Source of the DNA: Ceratobasidium sp. AG-K
Lineage: Eukaryota; Basidiomycota; Agaricomycetes; Cantharellales; Ceratobasidiaceae
DNA length: 64,000 bases
NCBI GenBank assembly: GCA_037039685.1
Contig: JAWNGF010000003.1
Span: 4,066,571-4,130,570, forward strand
Direction of reading: 5' to 3'
Shown: in pieces, positions 36,874 through 48,551 of the stretch
Layout of the letters: each line of letters starts with the position of its first letter
Numbering within the stretch: position 1 is the stretch's first letter
Program-made: the position numbers and the translations under genes
Notes under the pieces: model-generated
What the model was told of the DNA's origin: nothing
Database searches by the model: none
The model's input: the letters and a program-made list of their open reading frames with translations, nothing else

Positions 36874-39234
36874 TTACATCTTACTGCTTGGCCTCCGCTG
36901 TATCAGTACCAAGGTTGTGGTCCCCCAGACTGTTGCCAAGTCTCGGGGTTGAAGTGGCTTCACCATTCCGCCGTGTCTATCTCTTTTTGTGTCAAAAGCC
37001 GAACCCTGCTCAAGGTAATCCAACTCGAGGGGCTCCGTTGACCAAAACACCTTCATATAGCCCACGTCGACTGTGTCATCGGGCTCTAATTCAAATGGCA
37101 GCGGGGTTCCACCCTCAGCATCATCCCCAATGATGAACTCGCCATTGGGGTCGATGACGGGGTCTGCTCTGCCATCCGCAGCATCATGCCCGAATTGGTC
37201 GCCTATCACGTCTCACGTTTGACCAGCGCCAACCAGGGAGTACCAATTGAACTCACCAATACAAAAAGTGGACATATCAAAGTAGAACATCCGCACATAT
37301 AGCGGTTTATCCACCGCACTCTTAAGTCGGATTGCGTACAGATTCTTCTCGTGCACCTCAAAATCCACTACGCCTGTTGAACCCATGTTAATGCGCTCGC
37401 TTTCTGTCACCGGGTCCCAGTGGGCATCTGAGTATCGACTATTGACTTTTCGCCGCTCCGCAATCTTGAACATCTCCATTCCAACTAAACTGGAGGTATT
37501 CAGGGCGTTTGTATGTTGCAGGCCCCAGTTCCATCTTGCAGCAGCGAACAGGATGATCTCAACTTCGTCCAAGCGTGCAGGTTTGCGCCGTGGCAGAGAA
37601 TCGATGTCAAGCTTTTTGGCATAATCAGCGCAAAGTGTAAATTCCACCTCTGGCTCTGCACTGGTTGCGCCCGGGGAGCCTGACTTGAAACCAGAATGTT
37701 TTTCCGTCGGTTCGTAGGCCCTGACCAACATGTCCGCGCTGTCCGGAGAAGGGTGCGCGACGTACCCGAACTCAGATGGTATTCTGTTCAGGACTTGCAA
37801 ATCCTCGTTCGTGGGTTCGGGGAATATCAAGCGTTTCGCCTCGGGAGAGAACCATACCTTGAGCTCGTTTCCTGGTCCAGACTTGACTAGCCTTGCATAT
37901 AGCTTTATTGTCGCTCCCTCACAGGGAGTTCCCGATGTACATAGCTTCCAAAACCCGTCATTTCCCTTGGTTTCTAGCTCGGTCCTTGATATTCCTGGTG
38001 AAGTGGCCGTAGCGATTCCCACTATTTCCTCATCACCGAGTATGGCGTATTTTCGCAGCTCCCAAATCGACCCGCGGGCTACGCCAGACGCAACTCCAGC
38101 TTGGAGGGTCAGAGTCGACTTATTGGGATCGTAGCTGACAGGGATGTATGCGATCTTGCGTGAGGGTATTCGACCATTAAACAGGGTTCGGCATCTGTAT
38201 GTGCCATAGCAATGGGGCGTTTGTCTGAGAACCATGTGAGTATCTGTCTACCACCAGAGTTGAACGCCCTTACTTGGCCAAGTAGGGCATTCCGACAATG
38301 ATATTTTGGTATGTCACTTTGTCCACCCCGTGTGCCCGAATCGTTTTCAAGAGCGCAGCAGTGAATATCCCTCGACCAGCTTCTTCCCACGCGTGTTCGT
38401 CCGAGCCACATGCTGCAAGGTGGATATGCGACGCCTGGTGGGTGCTAAACGGAGAGCCCAGATAACGCGGCAAGGTAGAAGAACCAGCGGCGGACGCAAG
38501 AATATGGTCGTCCATGTCGCTGGGGATCACTAACCTGACCTTTGCGACGCGGGCCTGCCTCTCTCCCCCAGCTGAGACCCGACTGCCAGATGCTGAATGG
38601 CATGAGTCAAAAATCACAGTCTGCAGATCCGTTAGGCAGTGTGCTCGACAAAAACTCTGGCACTTACAATGTTATCCCCCTTGGTTGCAGCGAGCTCGTT
38701 CAGCAAATATGCAATGGTCTTGTCCGGTATGCAGTTGACCTTGACTCCGTTGCACATCTCGTCATAATCGTATGGGAATATGACTTGGATCTTGCTGGCC
38801 CCTTTATGCCGTGCTTTCCACTCCTCCGACGCATCCGTCACCCCGCCATGTCCTGCAAAGTAAATCAGAATCGGGTCGCCAGGCTTAATCCTGTCGTCGC
38901 TCTGAAGCGCCTGGATGGCCCGGATGATTTCGGCTCGAGTGGCTTGGTCGTTGCGTAGATCTGTTATATGCGAAGGTGGCGTGCCGAGGTCGTTGATAAG
39001 AAACTCTGAGATTTTGTTTGCATCGGAAGCGGCGCCAGCAAGGCGAGGTTGATGCAGATAAGTGTCAATTCCAATGACGAGAGCAAAGAGAGTGGTGATT
39101 GAATCACTGCCCAATCGTTCTGTTTATTATCGACCATCACCCAGCGGACAAATGATTACTAACTTGTTGACCACGACTGCTCCTGGTGGTATTTCAGCCT
39201 GGGATATGGACGCTACCTTCCTCATACCAGTCAT
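36874..39234 (-). CDS. Caspase-like (peptidase C14) protein, copy 6, apparently without anchor
   Basis: Coding exons: 39234-39164, 39106-38668, 38620-38274, 38224-37257 and 37202-36874, in phase, 717 residues from the first usable Met. IYFAGHGG and TVIFDSCHSASGS are intact and the shared tail is complete (QTPHCYGTYRCRTLF to WGTTTLVLIQR). Upstream, around 39300-39400, a diverged hydrophobic exon is still readable (LVTLLVSCLSWVVFSL) and could splice in phase, but it has no ATG between the TATA element near 39521 and its donor, so the anchor seems to have lost its start codon. The chosen start therefore gives a soluble protein. An upstream non-canonical start is the alternative. Confidence 0.78.
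38632..39024. repeat. Partner of the 393-base near-identical tract in copy 5
   Basis: Matches 34287-34679; see that entry. The tract ends where copy 6 reads into its own diverged N-terminal sequence at one side and into the diverged Cys exon at the other. Confidence 0.85.
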
Positions 39235-39486
39235 AAGGATTTGAGCGGTCTGCTGGAGGGTTAGACGTGCCGGCTAATCACATAAGAAGAGAAGACATAC
39301 CGTCTGAGGTGCGCGGAAAGACTTCCTAAGGAGAAAACTACCCAGCTAAGGCAACTAACCAGCAGGGTTACCAGGACAGCACGATTGATGAATGGGAAGG
39401 CCTGGTGCTGACTTGTCTGCTGCGCAATAGTTCGGGGTGAAAGTCTCGAATTGTATGCAAACAGTTTTTAGCGAGATTAGAGGGCC

Positions 39487-39545
39487 AGCGAGGTTCTCTG
39501 CGGACTCCCGTGGCGATGTTTATATACTCGGATAGGAAGCACATG
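39487..39545 (-). promoter_or_regulatory. Core promoter of copy 6
   Basis: A TATATA element at 39521-39526 in a block similar to 31485-31540 upstream of copy 4. It lies nearly 290 bases from the first in-frame Met, with one intron in between, which fits a first exon that no longer contributes a start codon. Confidence 0.55.
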
Positions 39546-40087
39546 GTTTCAGAAGCAATATTCGTACTAACCCGGGTAAATAAATGCCACCCAAAACCCG
39601 AGTCGCAGTAATACATATCAACTAGCAGTGCATGCAACGAGTCATTTCGAAATTGATGAGCATTGTGCAAAGCAAGCGGCGCGAGTTTCTCTCAAGATAG
39701 ACGCCGGTATGTGGCGTCCCTCGAAGTGGTACTTAGAGGGGCGCACGCTCACCAAGAATGCCAACGTGGCAGAATAGGGCGTAACGTCCTCCGCAGGCGG
39801 AGCAGAAGCCTCACGTCGGATCTTCACTCGTCTGCCTCTACCAACAGCTTTGACCAGTCGATTCACCATACACATGCAATGTGTGGTTTAGGTCAGGCGC
39901 CTTGATTGGAGGTTCGGAGCAAAAGGTATAGCCTCATGTTCCCATCGATCTTCTTTTTGATAACAAATTGAAACTCACGTTTACTGTGCTCAACCGGGAA
40001 CATGACGGAGACTAGCTTAGGAATTGAATTGGCCACCCGCGCCATTGAAGTATGTATCTATTACCATTACTGCTACGTTGATCGATA
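39546..40087. other. Upstream region of copy 6, downstream of the NACHT gene
   Basis: Contains the block at about 39665-39775 that resembles the region upstream of copy 3. No supported gene. Confidence 0.35.
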
Positions 40088-43000
40088 CTATTTCCTCGAG
40101 CTCCGTTGTACTATAGTAAAAACCACGCTTCCCCACTCTTGTTTCAGACTAGTACGGCTCTCGACGATACTCTTATCGTTTGTCATAAGCCGGGGTGTCT
40201 CAAAGACGGAGGGTTGTATCATGTAATCAATATTCAATGATTCCCTCGACCAGAAGACTTTTATAAAGCCTACTTCCGTCAGATTACCTGGCTGGAGGGC
40301 AAAAGCCAAAGGAAGGGAAGTTTCGGGATGACCAAAGATGAGTGTTCCGCTCGGAGGAAGGGACGGGCCTTGCTTGCATCCAACACCGGAGGCATAATGC
40401 TCAGCTACCGGTGGTTGGCAATGAGATGACGATATCATGGCACACTCATATTTTGCGACTCACAGATACTGAAATTGGTTGCGTCGAAATAGAACATCCT
40501 CACGTACAATGGTACGTTTGCCCTGCTCGTGAGTCGAACTGCAAACATATCCAAATCCATGGTGTTTTGACCTATCTCCAAATCAACCACTCCAGCCCAA
40601 CCCAGATCCTCATGTTCGTCAGCAACAGCCCATGACGGAGAGCCCTCGAGGTTATATGTACCGTCGAACTCGATCCTGAACATTTCCATCGAGACCGGGG
40701 CGCGAGTTGGAACTGTGTTGATTTGCTGGAGATGCCAGTTCCATCGTGCTGCAGCAAACAAAACCGCCTCGATCTCATCCCAACGCGCGGGCATGCATCT
40801 CGGCCGAACCACAACGCCATACTTTTCGAATTCGGGCCGACGTAAATGGAAGATTACTTGTGCTTCTTCGCCGAGTGCTTCAACGCGTTTCCGCGTGCAG
40901 TCCGTGTCCATTTCTGCCGGTCGATATACTTCTACCACCAGGTCTGCCGAATCCTTCGCTCCGTGCAAGATATATCCTATCTCTCCCTCACGAGAGTTTG
41001 ATCGCCCCTCGCTTCCACCCTCCAATTCGGGAACGATCAGAGCCATAAGCTCTGGAGAAAAGAATACTTTAAGCTGATTCCCCAACCCTGACTGAATCAG
41101 TCGCGCATATAATATTCTCTTCCCCGGTTCGCGGTGCGCTCCCGTCTCGCGTTGCTCCCAGAATCGATTCATGACACCCTTCCCTTCAGGCACCAAGTGA
41201 ACGCTTGAAACATCCGGGAGGCCGGCTTTCGCTCGCCCCAGTATGGCCTCGTCTCCTCCAGCGACGCTATCGAGCACCTCCCAGAGAGAGTCTTGGGTTA
41301 CACCGAATGCAGAGCCCACTTGAAGGGTGAGTACACGGGCCTCGTGGTCGGAGTCGACAAGGAAGTAGGTTGTTGCTTGGAAGCGGACGCAGAATGGCAG
41401 CGCAAAGCCGTACGGATGGGGTGCAGGGCTCTGTCCACCAGCGTAAAACCAGGCCACAAAGTTCAGAGCATCGGCGGCCAGTTCCTGCACTTCACTATTC
41501 GCGTTCTATAAATTGTCCATTTTTAGCATTAGGCTATCACACGTGTACGAATCTAACTCACTTGCAACCAATCCTGAGTCCGAGCTATGGCAGTCCTACC
41601 AATGAAACACTGTTTCAGATTCAGTACTTCAAGCCAAAATAGGAGCTGGGTGGACAGAAAATTGGCAAGCTGCTGAATGAGCGAATCTGAACTTTTAGCG
41701 AGCTGTACATGGTCACTCCAATAGTGGCACGCGTAGAACAAAACTGATGAGATGGAAGCATTGATTCGTCCTTCAAGGACAGGTAGGTCTCTGTGGAGAA
41801 TAAATGAACTTTCCATGCCAGCGATGTTAAACCGTAGTTGCAGTTTCATGACTTCGAAACAACGACTGGCAAGTAGATAGCTATGCGTTGCTTGGTGGCA
41901 ATGGAATCCCTTAGATCGCGTTTCGTCGAGCATATAGTCAGAGAATGACGCATGTAGAACGGATACTAGCCCTTGAGCCTCCGATACGTGTAGAACCGAG
42001 TGTAAAGGCTGCAGTGCAAACGAGACCTGTGGGTGTGTAAGTGCAAGTAGGGGAGCAAGTGTTTGAGTCGTCATCGGTTCCTTGGCGCAAATAACTGTCC
42101 AGAGTACAACCTGAATAGCCGCCACTTCGTCTTCCTCCAAATCGCTGAAGGCTGCCGTGAGTATGATCTCGTAAAGCTTGTCAAGATCCTTGTATTTTTG
42201 GACCGATCGAGAGCTATTTGCTGACTTTGGGCTGATGGATAATATTGCCGCTAGGCGGGCGTTTGGATCTACGGAGGGGTTGTTGGGGAGAACGTAACGA
42301 ACAACGGTAGCGGCATAGATAAATAGTTTGCCCGCATCCTGAGCCAGTTGCTCGATCTGTTGATCGGACGGGGCAGGAGAAAGAGAACTAAGAGACTCCT
42401 TCAAATATTTCTTGATGTCCTGTGCTACTATAGACGCCTCAATATCGTGTAGTAGTAATACTTCTGGAGAATGGTCCACTGATGACTGCATTTTATTTCG
42501 GATCGTTGGTTCGGGCCGACTTGCTATAAAGAACTTCACTGGCAGATCCTTGGATAAACGTAGTATCGTTTCGACCAATAGCCGCACGCCGTCAACTTCG
42601 GTACACTCGTCCAGTGCATCGAGTACAATTACTACTCCATCTGGTATCCCGGATCTTGCCTCCAGGAGGGGCCTTTTCATTAATTTCTCGAACTGCTCCG
42701 TTATGTTAAGTTTGCTGGTACCCAGATCGCCATCGAGTATTTTACACAACGCAGATCGAAAGGCGGGCGAGTAGCGTCCTAGTTGACACGCGATAGTTGG
42801 GATTATCCTGTTCACATCGCGACAAGTATCCTTGGAACGAGAGCAGAAAAAATTGGCGCCGAGCAGTTTGTTCGTCCCCAACCATTCGCACAGGCTATAT
42901 GCAATTGTTGTCTTGCCAGTCCCAGCCATGCCGTTCAGCCAGTATATTGGAACGGCTTTTGAGTCACGTATCCATCGCTGCACGTCCTCTTGGATTGACT

Positions 43001-44094
43001 CCCGAGTTTCCGCCGTACATCCTCGCCGCTTTATGGTAGTGGAATAGGCAGAGTTGTATCGTGCGTCTTCTTCGGGCGACAGAGTCTGAAGCAAGGCAGA
43101 CTTCAATAATTGTTCAGTACGAGGCAGATCACGCAAATTTATTTAACCATGCACAAACCTCATGTTGCCTATTCATCTTTCGCAAGGTCCAGAGGCTTGC
43201 ATTACTCTGTCTCTGTGTGAGAGCACATATACTAGGGATTTTCCGATATTTACCTGCAATTGCCGAAACGACGCTTCGATCCTACGATAGCAATCGATAA
43301 TATCTGCTTCATCCTGAGTCGCTCTGAGTACCTGCTTCAGTTTGCCGCGATCTTGTTTCTCCTTAATGCGCTCCACTTCCTTTTCGATGGACCTACTGTA
43401 CCGTCAACAAATTCAAACCTCTTGGTTAACACTTGCTACTCACGATGCGATGCTGGCAATACTACCGTTCATGTCTTCGGAATCAAGTTCACCCGCGTAT
43501 TGATTCACCGTCTCCACCATTGACTTCAACTCTGTGGCCAGCCGGTCAGAATCCTCATCATTCTGAGAAGCCATCTGTGTGCAGAGCTAATTAGAGGCAC
43601 GTATATCAACTTGGTAACAAAAACTATTTGACCTTGACAGCGTCCAGACATGTGATCAGACCGCCGACAGCCGATTTTAGAGGCGGGAATACGTCAGAAC
43701 TTTTCTCAAGTAACTGTAGCGCCACTTCGAGCGCACTCCATGGCATTCTTGCAGACTTTTCTGGGGTTTCGCAATCGTGTTTCCCGGGCTCGGGAGCAGT
43801 CGACAGTAAGACAGGAGATCCTACCACCGGAGTGTTAATTTCCGGAGCTGGTGTGTCACCTGCATGTTGCAACGAGGCGGGTGCCAGTTGAGAGGGGGTT
43901 TGAGTGCGATTTTCTTGGTGGGAATCCCCAGATTTGGCACTGGAAGATGGATTTGTGGAAGGAGAGGGTTGAGTCGGGCCCGGAGAGGCGGAGGGAGTTG
44001 TTGGGGATCGTCCAAAAAATCGTAGAAACCTGTCCTTGAGTTTCTCGCCATTCTCTTCTTGATTTGTCTTTTTTCTCGATTTGTGACAAGACAT
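40088..44094 (-). CDS. NACHT NTPase (NLR-like) fused to the caspase-family tail module
   Basis: Seven exons: 44094-43633, 43574-43444, 43392-43254, 43212-43159, 43100-41562, 41505-40464 and 40404-40088, giving about 1227 residues, in phase. Residues 1-110 are Ser/Pro-rich; about 120-260 are helical and begin with a PLKSAVGGL motif typical of Agaricomycete NACHT proteins. The NACHT domain has Walker A GMAGTGKTT (Lys near 325), Walker B VVIVLDALDE and FFIASRPEP, then a winged-helix-like region and a segment ending ALNFVAWFYAG. In such proteins WD40 repeats usually follow; here, from about residue 800, the tail shared by the six C14 genes takes over: PHPYGFALPF, LQVGSAFGVTQDSLWEV, RLIQSGLGNQLKVFFSPE, LYVRMFYFD, IKVFWS, WGSVVFTIVQR. 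No protease domain is present. Exon 3 has a tandem AG acceptor, so one residue is uncertain. Confidence 0.88.
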
Positions 44095-44367
44095 TGCGCC
44101 AGACCGGAGAATGGTAGACGTGGGAGAAGATGGTGGAACGACCCGCAACGGTAACCTCGCCACACATGTAACAATGTAACAATTCACGTGCGATGACGTA
44201 GGGGCTCATTTATGCAGCTAATCTTGGCTTGGCCGGGACATTCACGTCATCCTGAGGCTCTTGGAAAATAAAACCAAGACCATGAGGAGCCTCACACACA
44301 CCCGTGGCTCTCCTCCCAACATCCAGTCTCAACCACTCTGCTCTGGACGCCAGATTTCGCAGCCACC
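44095..44367. promoter_or_regulatory. Divergent promoter, NACHT gene and six-hairpin glycosidase
   Basis: Start codons are 273 bases apart on opposite strands, so the interval must serve both genes. No element was assigned. Confidence 0.5.
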
Positions 44368-45762
44368 ATGGTTCATCTCGCGTGCCGATCCCTGGCCTTA
44401 CTGTTGATGGCCAAAGCCGCAATGGCCGCTGACGGAAGCGTGGGATTGAATTCCTCGATGGTCGATCTTGTCAAACAGCGATTGGCAGAATCAGCGAAAC
44501 TCAGGTTCGTCTCGCCTTGGATTCACCGATTGTTCCAGGGCTGACACGCGTATAGCTGGGAGCTCGGCACCCGTTCACAGACCCTCCTCGAACTTGATAC
44601 CCCTTCATTCTCTGTGTTTAGCGAGGACTTTCCTCCGTCTACAGACGCTCCTGATTCACTCCGTGATGTGATTGGCATAGCTCAAGGGATCGTCGGCAGC
44701 AAGTCTAACAATGAGCTCCCACTCATGGAGGATGGGAGCGCGGCTGATCCAGCAAGCAACGGCGTAGGCGTTTTGATTGCAAATTGGACTGGGGCCTCGG
44801 TGAGTCGTTGTGTCTCAATTGGCACCTGTTTTCCTAACTTGGGTGCTTAGGGAGGAAATTACGGCCAAGCCGCTGCCGACCAGCTTACCTACCTCCTAAC
44901 CGTCGCGCCCAAGACCTCATCTGGTGCCATATCCCACAGAGCCGACGAAACTCAACTCTGGTCCGACTTTATCTACATGGTTCCGCCCTTCCTGGCCTAC
45001 TATGGTGTCATGACAAGCAACCGTAGCCTTATCGAAGAAGCCTATAACCAAATTAGTCGGTATCGGAACGTCCTACGCGACAACACGGGGCTTTGGCAAC
45101 ACATCCGGATGGGCAGTTTCGAGGACCGAGGCCATTGGAGTACGGGTAACGGATGGGCCGCTATGGGCATGTTGAGAGTCCTGGCTACAATCAGGGGAAG
45201 CGAATGGTCGAACCAGCTGAGGCACCAGTCGGGGGACCTGGAGAACTGGGTCAAGGAGATCCATGACGCAATGTGGCCAAAGTTGGTAGGTTCTCGAGCC
45301 GGGTTTTGTCTGAAACTTTTTATTGATATCTTGGATGCGCAGACTTCGCAAGGCCTGTTTTACAATTACGCGGATGACCCCTCGACGTTCCCCGACGCTG
45401 CCTCTGCCGCCCTGCTTGCAGCATCTACTTACCGACTATCGCTCATCTCGGGCGTCCACACCCATCTACCCGCGGCCGAACGCGTCCACTCAGCTCTATC
45501 CACTGTCGGCCCCTCGTCGAACCCGAATGCAAGAATAACTCCGAACGGCTGGGTGACTCCCGTTGTGAACCCACACTCTTTCCACGATGAAGGCCAAGAA
45601 AGTGCTGAAGCGCAGGCATTTGTGTTGCAGATGCACGCGGCTTGGCAAGAGTGGGTTGATGATGGAAGTGAAGGGGCCAATGCTGCTGGGCGTGTACAGG
45701 TTTGCGCCGGGTGGGGTGTGTGGCTTGTGGGTATAGTTGGCGTGCTAGTGGCAATGCTTTGA
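44368..45762 (+). CDS. Secreted six-hairpin glycosidase (GH88/GH105-like), probably GPI-anchored
   Basis: Four exons: 44368-44504, 44556-44799, 44851-45285 and 45343-45762, 411 residues. Signal peptide at about 1-21 (hydrophobic core SLALLLMAKAAMA). The middle part fits the unsaturated-glucuronyl/rhamnogalacturonyl hydrolase fold: LWSDFIYMVPPFLAYYGV, GLWQHIRMG, then GHWSTGNGWAAMGML. These enzymes remove unsaturated or terminal sugars from pectin or related polysaccharides. The last 20 residues are hydrophobic after a small-residue stretch (VGIVGVLVAML), as in GPI-anchor signals. I could not confirm the catalytic Asp, and family numbering needs a CAZy search. Several basidiomycete relatives have unknown substrates. 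Confidence 0.75.
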
Positions 45763-46044
45763 GAAGGAAGGATTTGGATTTACGAAACCACATACATGTA
45801 AAGCATACCCGGATTTTTGATATACTCGGAACTGTATCATATCGATAGAATTACAATTTAATTGACTGTGAATGTGAAAACAATTGTATATATGTGAGCG
45901 CAAGGGGCCTGATGTCTTACAACAGCGACTCGGCTTTTATAAGTTGGGATTGACCAACAGAAATTCATCTACACACTATAGAAAACTCTATTTTGGAGGA
46001 CCCCCTTGACTCCCGAATACGTACTTCGGCTTCGACATGATGGA

Positions 46045-48225
46045 TCAAGCGGGGCCGACCTTGTATGCGCCAACAACCTCCTCCCAAATCTCTCGACAAT
46101 TGATGTCTGCTCCCAGTCTTCCACATAACAAAAATGCGCCCGATAGTTTCCTACTCAATCGTGAGCATCACTAGTATACCGAAATTTACATAGCAGATCC
46201 TCACCTATTCAAGCTATATGTTTCCTTTGGGGGCGGGGTAAGTCGAAGTCGAAGCATCACGGGAATTAATGCTCTAATTTCGTCGGTGATGGTCTGAGAC
46301 TTGAATGAGAACGGCTGAGGAGTAGTTGAACGGAATGGCACGCCGAGCAAAGTCACAGAGCGGACGTGAGCGTCGACCATTTCCTTCCCAGGTACAACTT
46401 CAATGACACCCCCCACTTTGAATTGCTTAAGACGTACCTTGCCCTCCTCCCCCGTCAAGTATCCAAGCTTACGAGAGTACTCTACGCATGCTTCTCTATC
46501 TTCTCGAACGGCAGCGCTAAGTAGCATGTACCAATCATCCATAAATTCCTTGGAATATTCTCTGGACGCGCCAAAGTCGATCAGTTGGAGTTTGTCCGTT
46601 TGGGGATTATAAAGGAAATTAGACCAGTTGGGATCTGTTTGCATGAATCGAAACTCGAATAGTTCGCGGAGGCACAGTGTGAGGATGTCTCTGGATATCT
46701 AGGGCCCCAATTTAGAGTAGGAACAATTATATGCTAGGGTACTCACCTGGTCTCGTATCCGTTTCGGCCATTTAGCACCTTTAGCAACGCTCACACCCTC
46801 CATCCATTCCATCGCCAATACCCTTTTCGTTGTCAATTCGTGTATGACCTTTGGAACCCGGAATCTTTCCTGTTTCTTGCCTAAATGCGCGCCAAACCTT
46901 TCTATCGCCTGTGCCTCACGCTCATAATCACACTCGTCGGCGAGCTCGCCTCGCATGACCGCTAGAGTTCGGTCGAGGTACAGACCGCGCGGTAACAAAG
47001 CACTGGCGGTAAGGAGGGTGGAGATATTGGCGAGGTCGGATGAGATAGATTCGGCAATATTGGGGAATTGAACTTTGAGGGCAATCTGGGGAGAGCCTGG
47101 AAGGATGTTTGATGAGATGGTCGCTTTGTGCACTTGGCCAATCGAGGCAGAGGCGATTGGGATGGGGTCAAAATGCTCGAATTTTTTGGACCAGTTGGGG
47201 CCAAGCTCAGCGACAAGAACTTTCTGGACAAAACGCACGTCAGGTCATGAATGGTGTGCAGTGTGAAGAATAACCCACCTCTAGCTGTGCATTGGGCATA
47301 TAGTGTGCGTTGTTTTGAACTTGTCTGAGTACACGCTCAATTTGCTCAGGTAAGACGTGTGCATCTAAATCAAATGTCAGACTGAACCCACTTGCTCACG
47401 AAACCACTACCGCACGAACCTTGAATGCTCATGAATTGACCTAGCTTTAGAGCAGCTCCCCGCATTCTGGACAATTTGTCTACTAGCCTAGCGACATTGG
47501 CCTCGCTCATCATAGGTGAACCATCTCCAGCACTTGATCCCGTGGCAGCACGACGAACGTACTCTGTGGCTGTCCCAGCGGCCAAAGAAGTCGCGAGACC
47601 TAGTCTCAAAACTACGTTAGATCCTGCGCAGAGGCTAAAGAAACTTGTACCTACTTCCGTAGTGGAACAGCCTTCCAAGACGAGAGGATGGCACTCGAGA
47701 CGGTGTAAGTTTGATAGCTGGCTATATGAATGATCGTATTCCTCTCGACGTCAAATTACTAGTGAGACTTACCTCTGCATCTTCGTAATAGTTAAGGTCG
47801 TCGAGGATCGTCGTCGAGGAGCTAGGGGAGACCGAATCTGCACGTGTCTCCGGCGTGGGAAAACTTTGGGAGCTGTCGGCGGACAGAGTCTGAGATGCTT
47901 CCGGCAGTGAGAGGTCGGTGGCCAGTTGGCTAACGGGCTGAGTATATGTCCATGTATCTGGTAGTATTACAGGTTCTATCGGCGCGTTCTCCTTAAATTT
48001 CGTAGTATCGCCAGCAGCAACGTTCGAATATTTTTGGTCTAGGTGTTCCGGGGCTGAGGCGTGCGAATTGTGTGAAGCCTTGAGACGGTCGGACTGAGTT
48101 CGTGAGCTGGTTGCATAGGCCGTATTCGGAATGTTTCTCTCCGCAGCAATTACCGCGGCTCTCTTGAGAACCTGTGCGGCAGTATAAGCCAGCGTAACAG
48201 CATCGTAGAGGCGGCTAGGCGGCAT
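46045..48225 (-). CDS. COQ8: COQ8/ABC1 (UbiB) atypical kinase, coenzyme Q biosynthesis
   Basis: Mitochondrial ATPase/kinase-like protein needed for coenzyme Q synthesis. Seven exons: 48225-47773, 47721-47655, 47599-47420, 47364-47279, 47223-46747, 46698-46205 and 46150-46045, giving 620 residues in phase. After a variable N-terminal half come the family marks: the KxGQ motif in AALKLGQFMSIQ, the Ala-rich loop as PIASASIGQVHKA, the DECDYEREA helix, FMQTDPNWSNFLY and LIDFGASREY. The final exon ends in a conserved KLSGAFLLCGRLGADINC segment; reading straight through the last donor would have truncated the protein at 46201. A divergent promoter of 326 bases is shared with the stress-protein gene. 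Confidence 0.92.
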
Positions 48226-48551
48226 AAACGAGAGTGGGCGGGATCGAAATTACGCGAGTCACGTGCACCAAGTTCCATGACATCAGAAACAGCGACTCCT
48301 CGACTTGGAAGTTTGAACGAGCGAAATTTGAGCAATCGAGGTGTGTTTGGATACCCTCCCTGGCTACTTTACATTGTTCATTTAGGGCAACTTCTAGGCC
48401 TTTATTAAAATACCTGAGCTACGGCACGGCGCTTATGGCAGCACAGCCACGGTCTGGGCAGCCAAGACTTGACAACCGCGACCACTGCGTTTTCCGAACT
48501 TGGCCGATCTGCGACTTGCTCTTGGAGAACCTTGAATTATAAGTGATCAGA
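48226..48551. promoter_or_regulatory. Divergent promoter of COQ8 and the universal stress protein gene
   Basis: 326 bases between two start codons on opposite strands. No motif assigned. Confidence 0.5.

Noticed and set aside
25880..40087. CRISPR-like array or satellite in the repeated cluster
   Set aside because: The repetition is paralogous genes and two transposons, not short direct repeats with spacers; the organism is eukaryotic.
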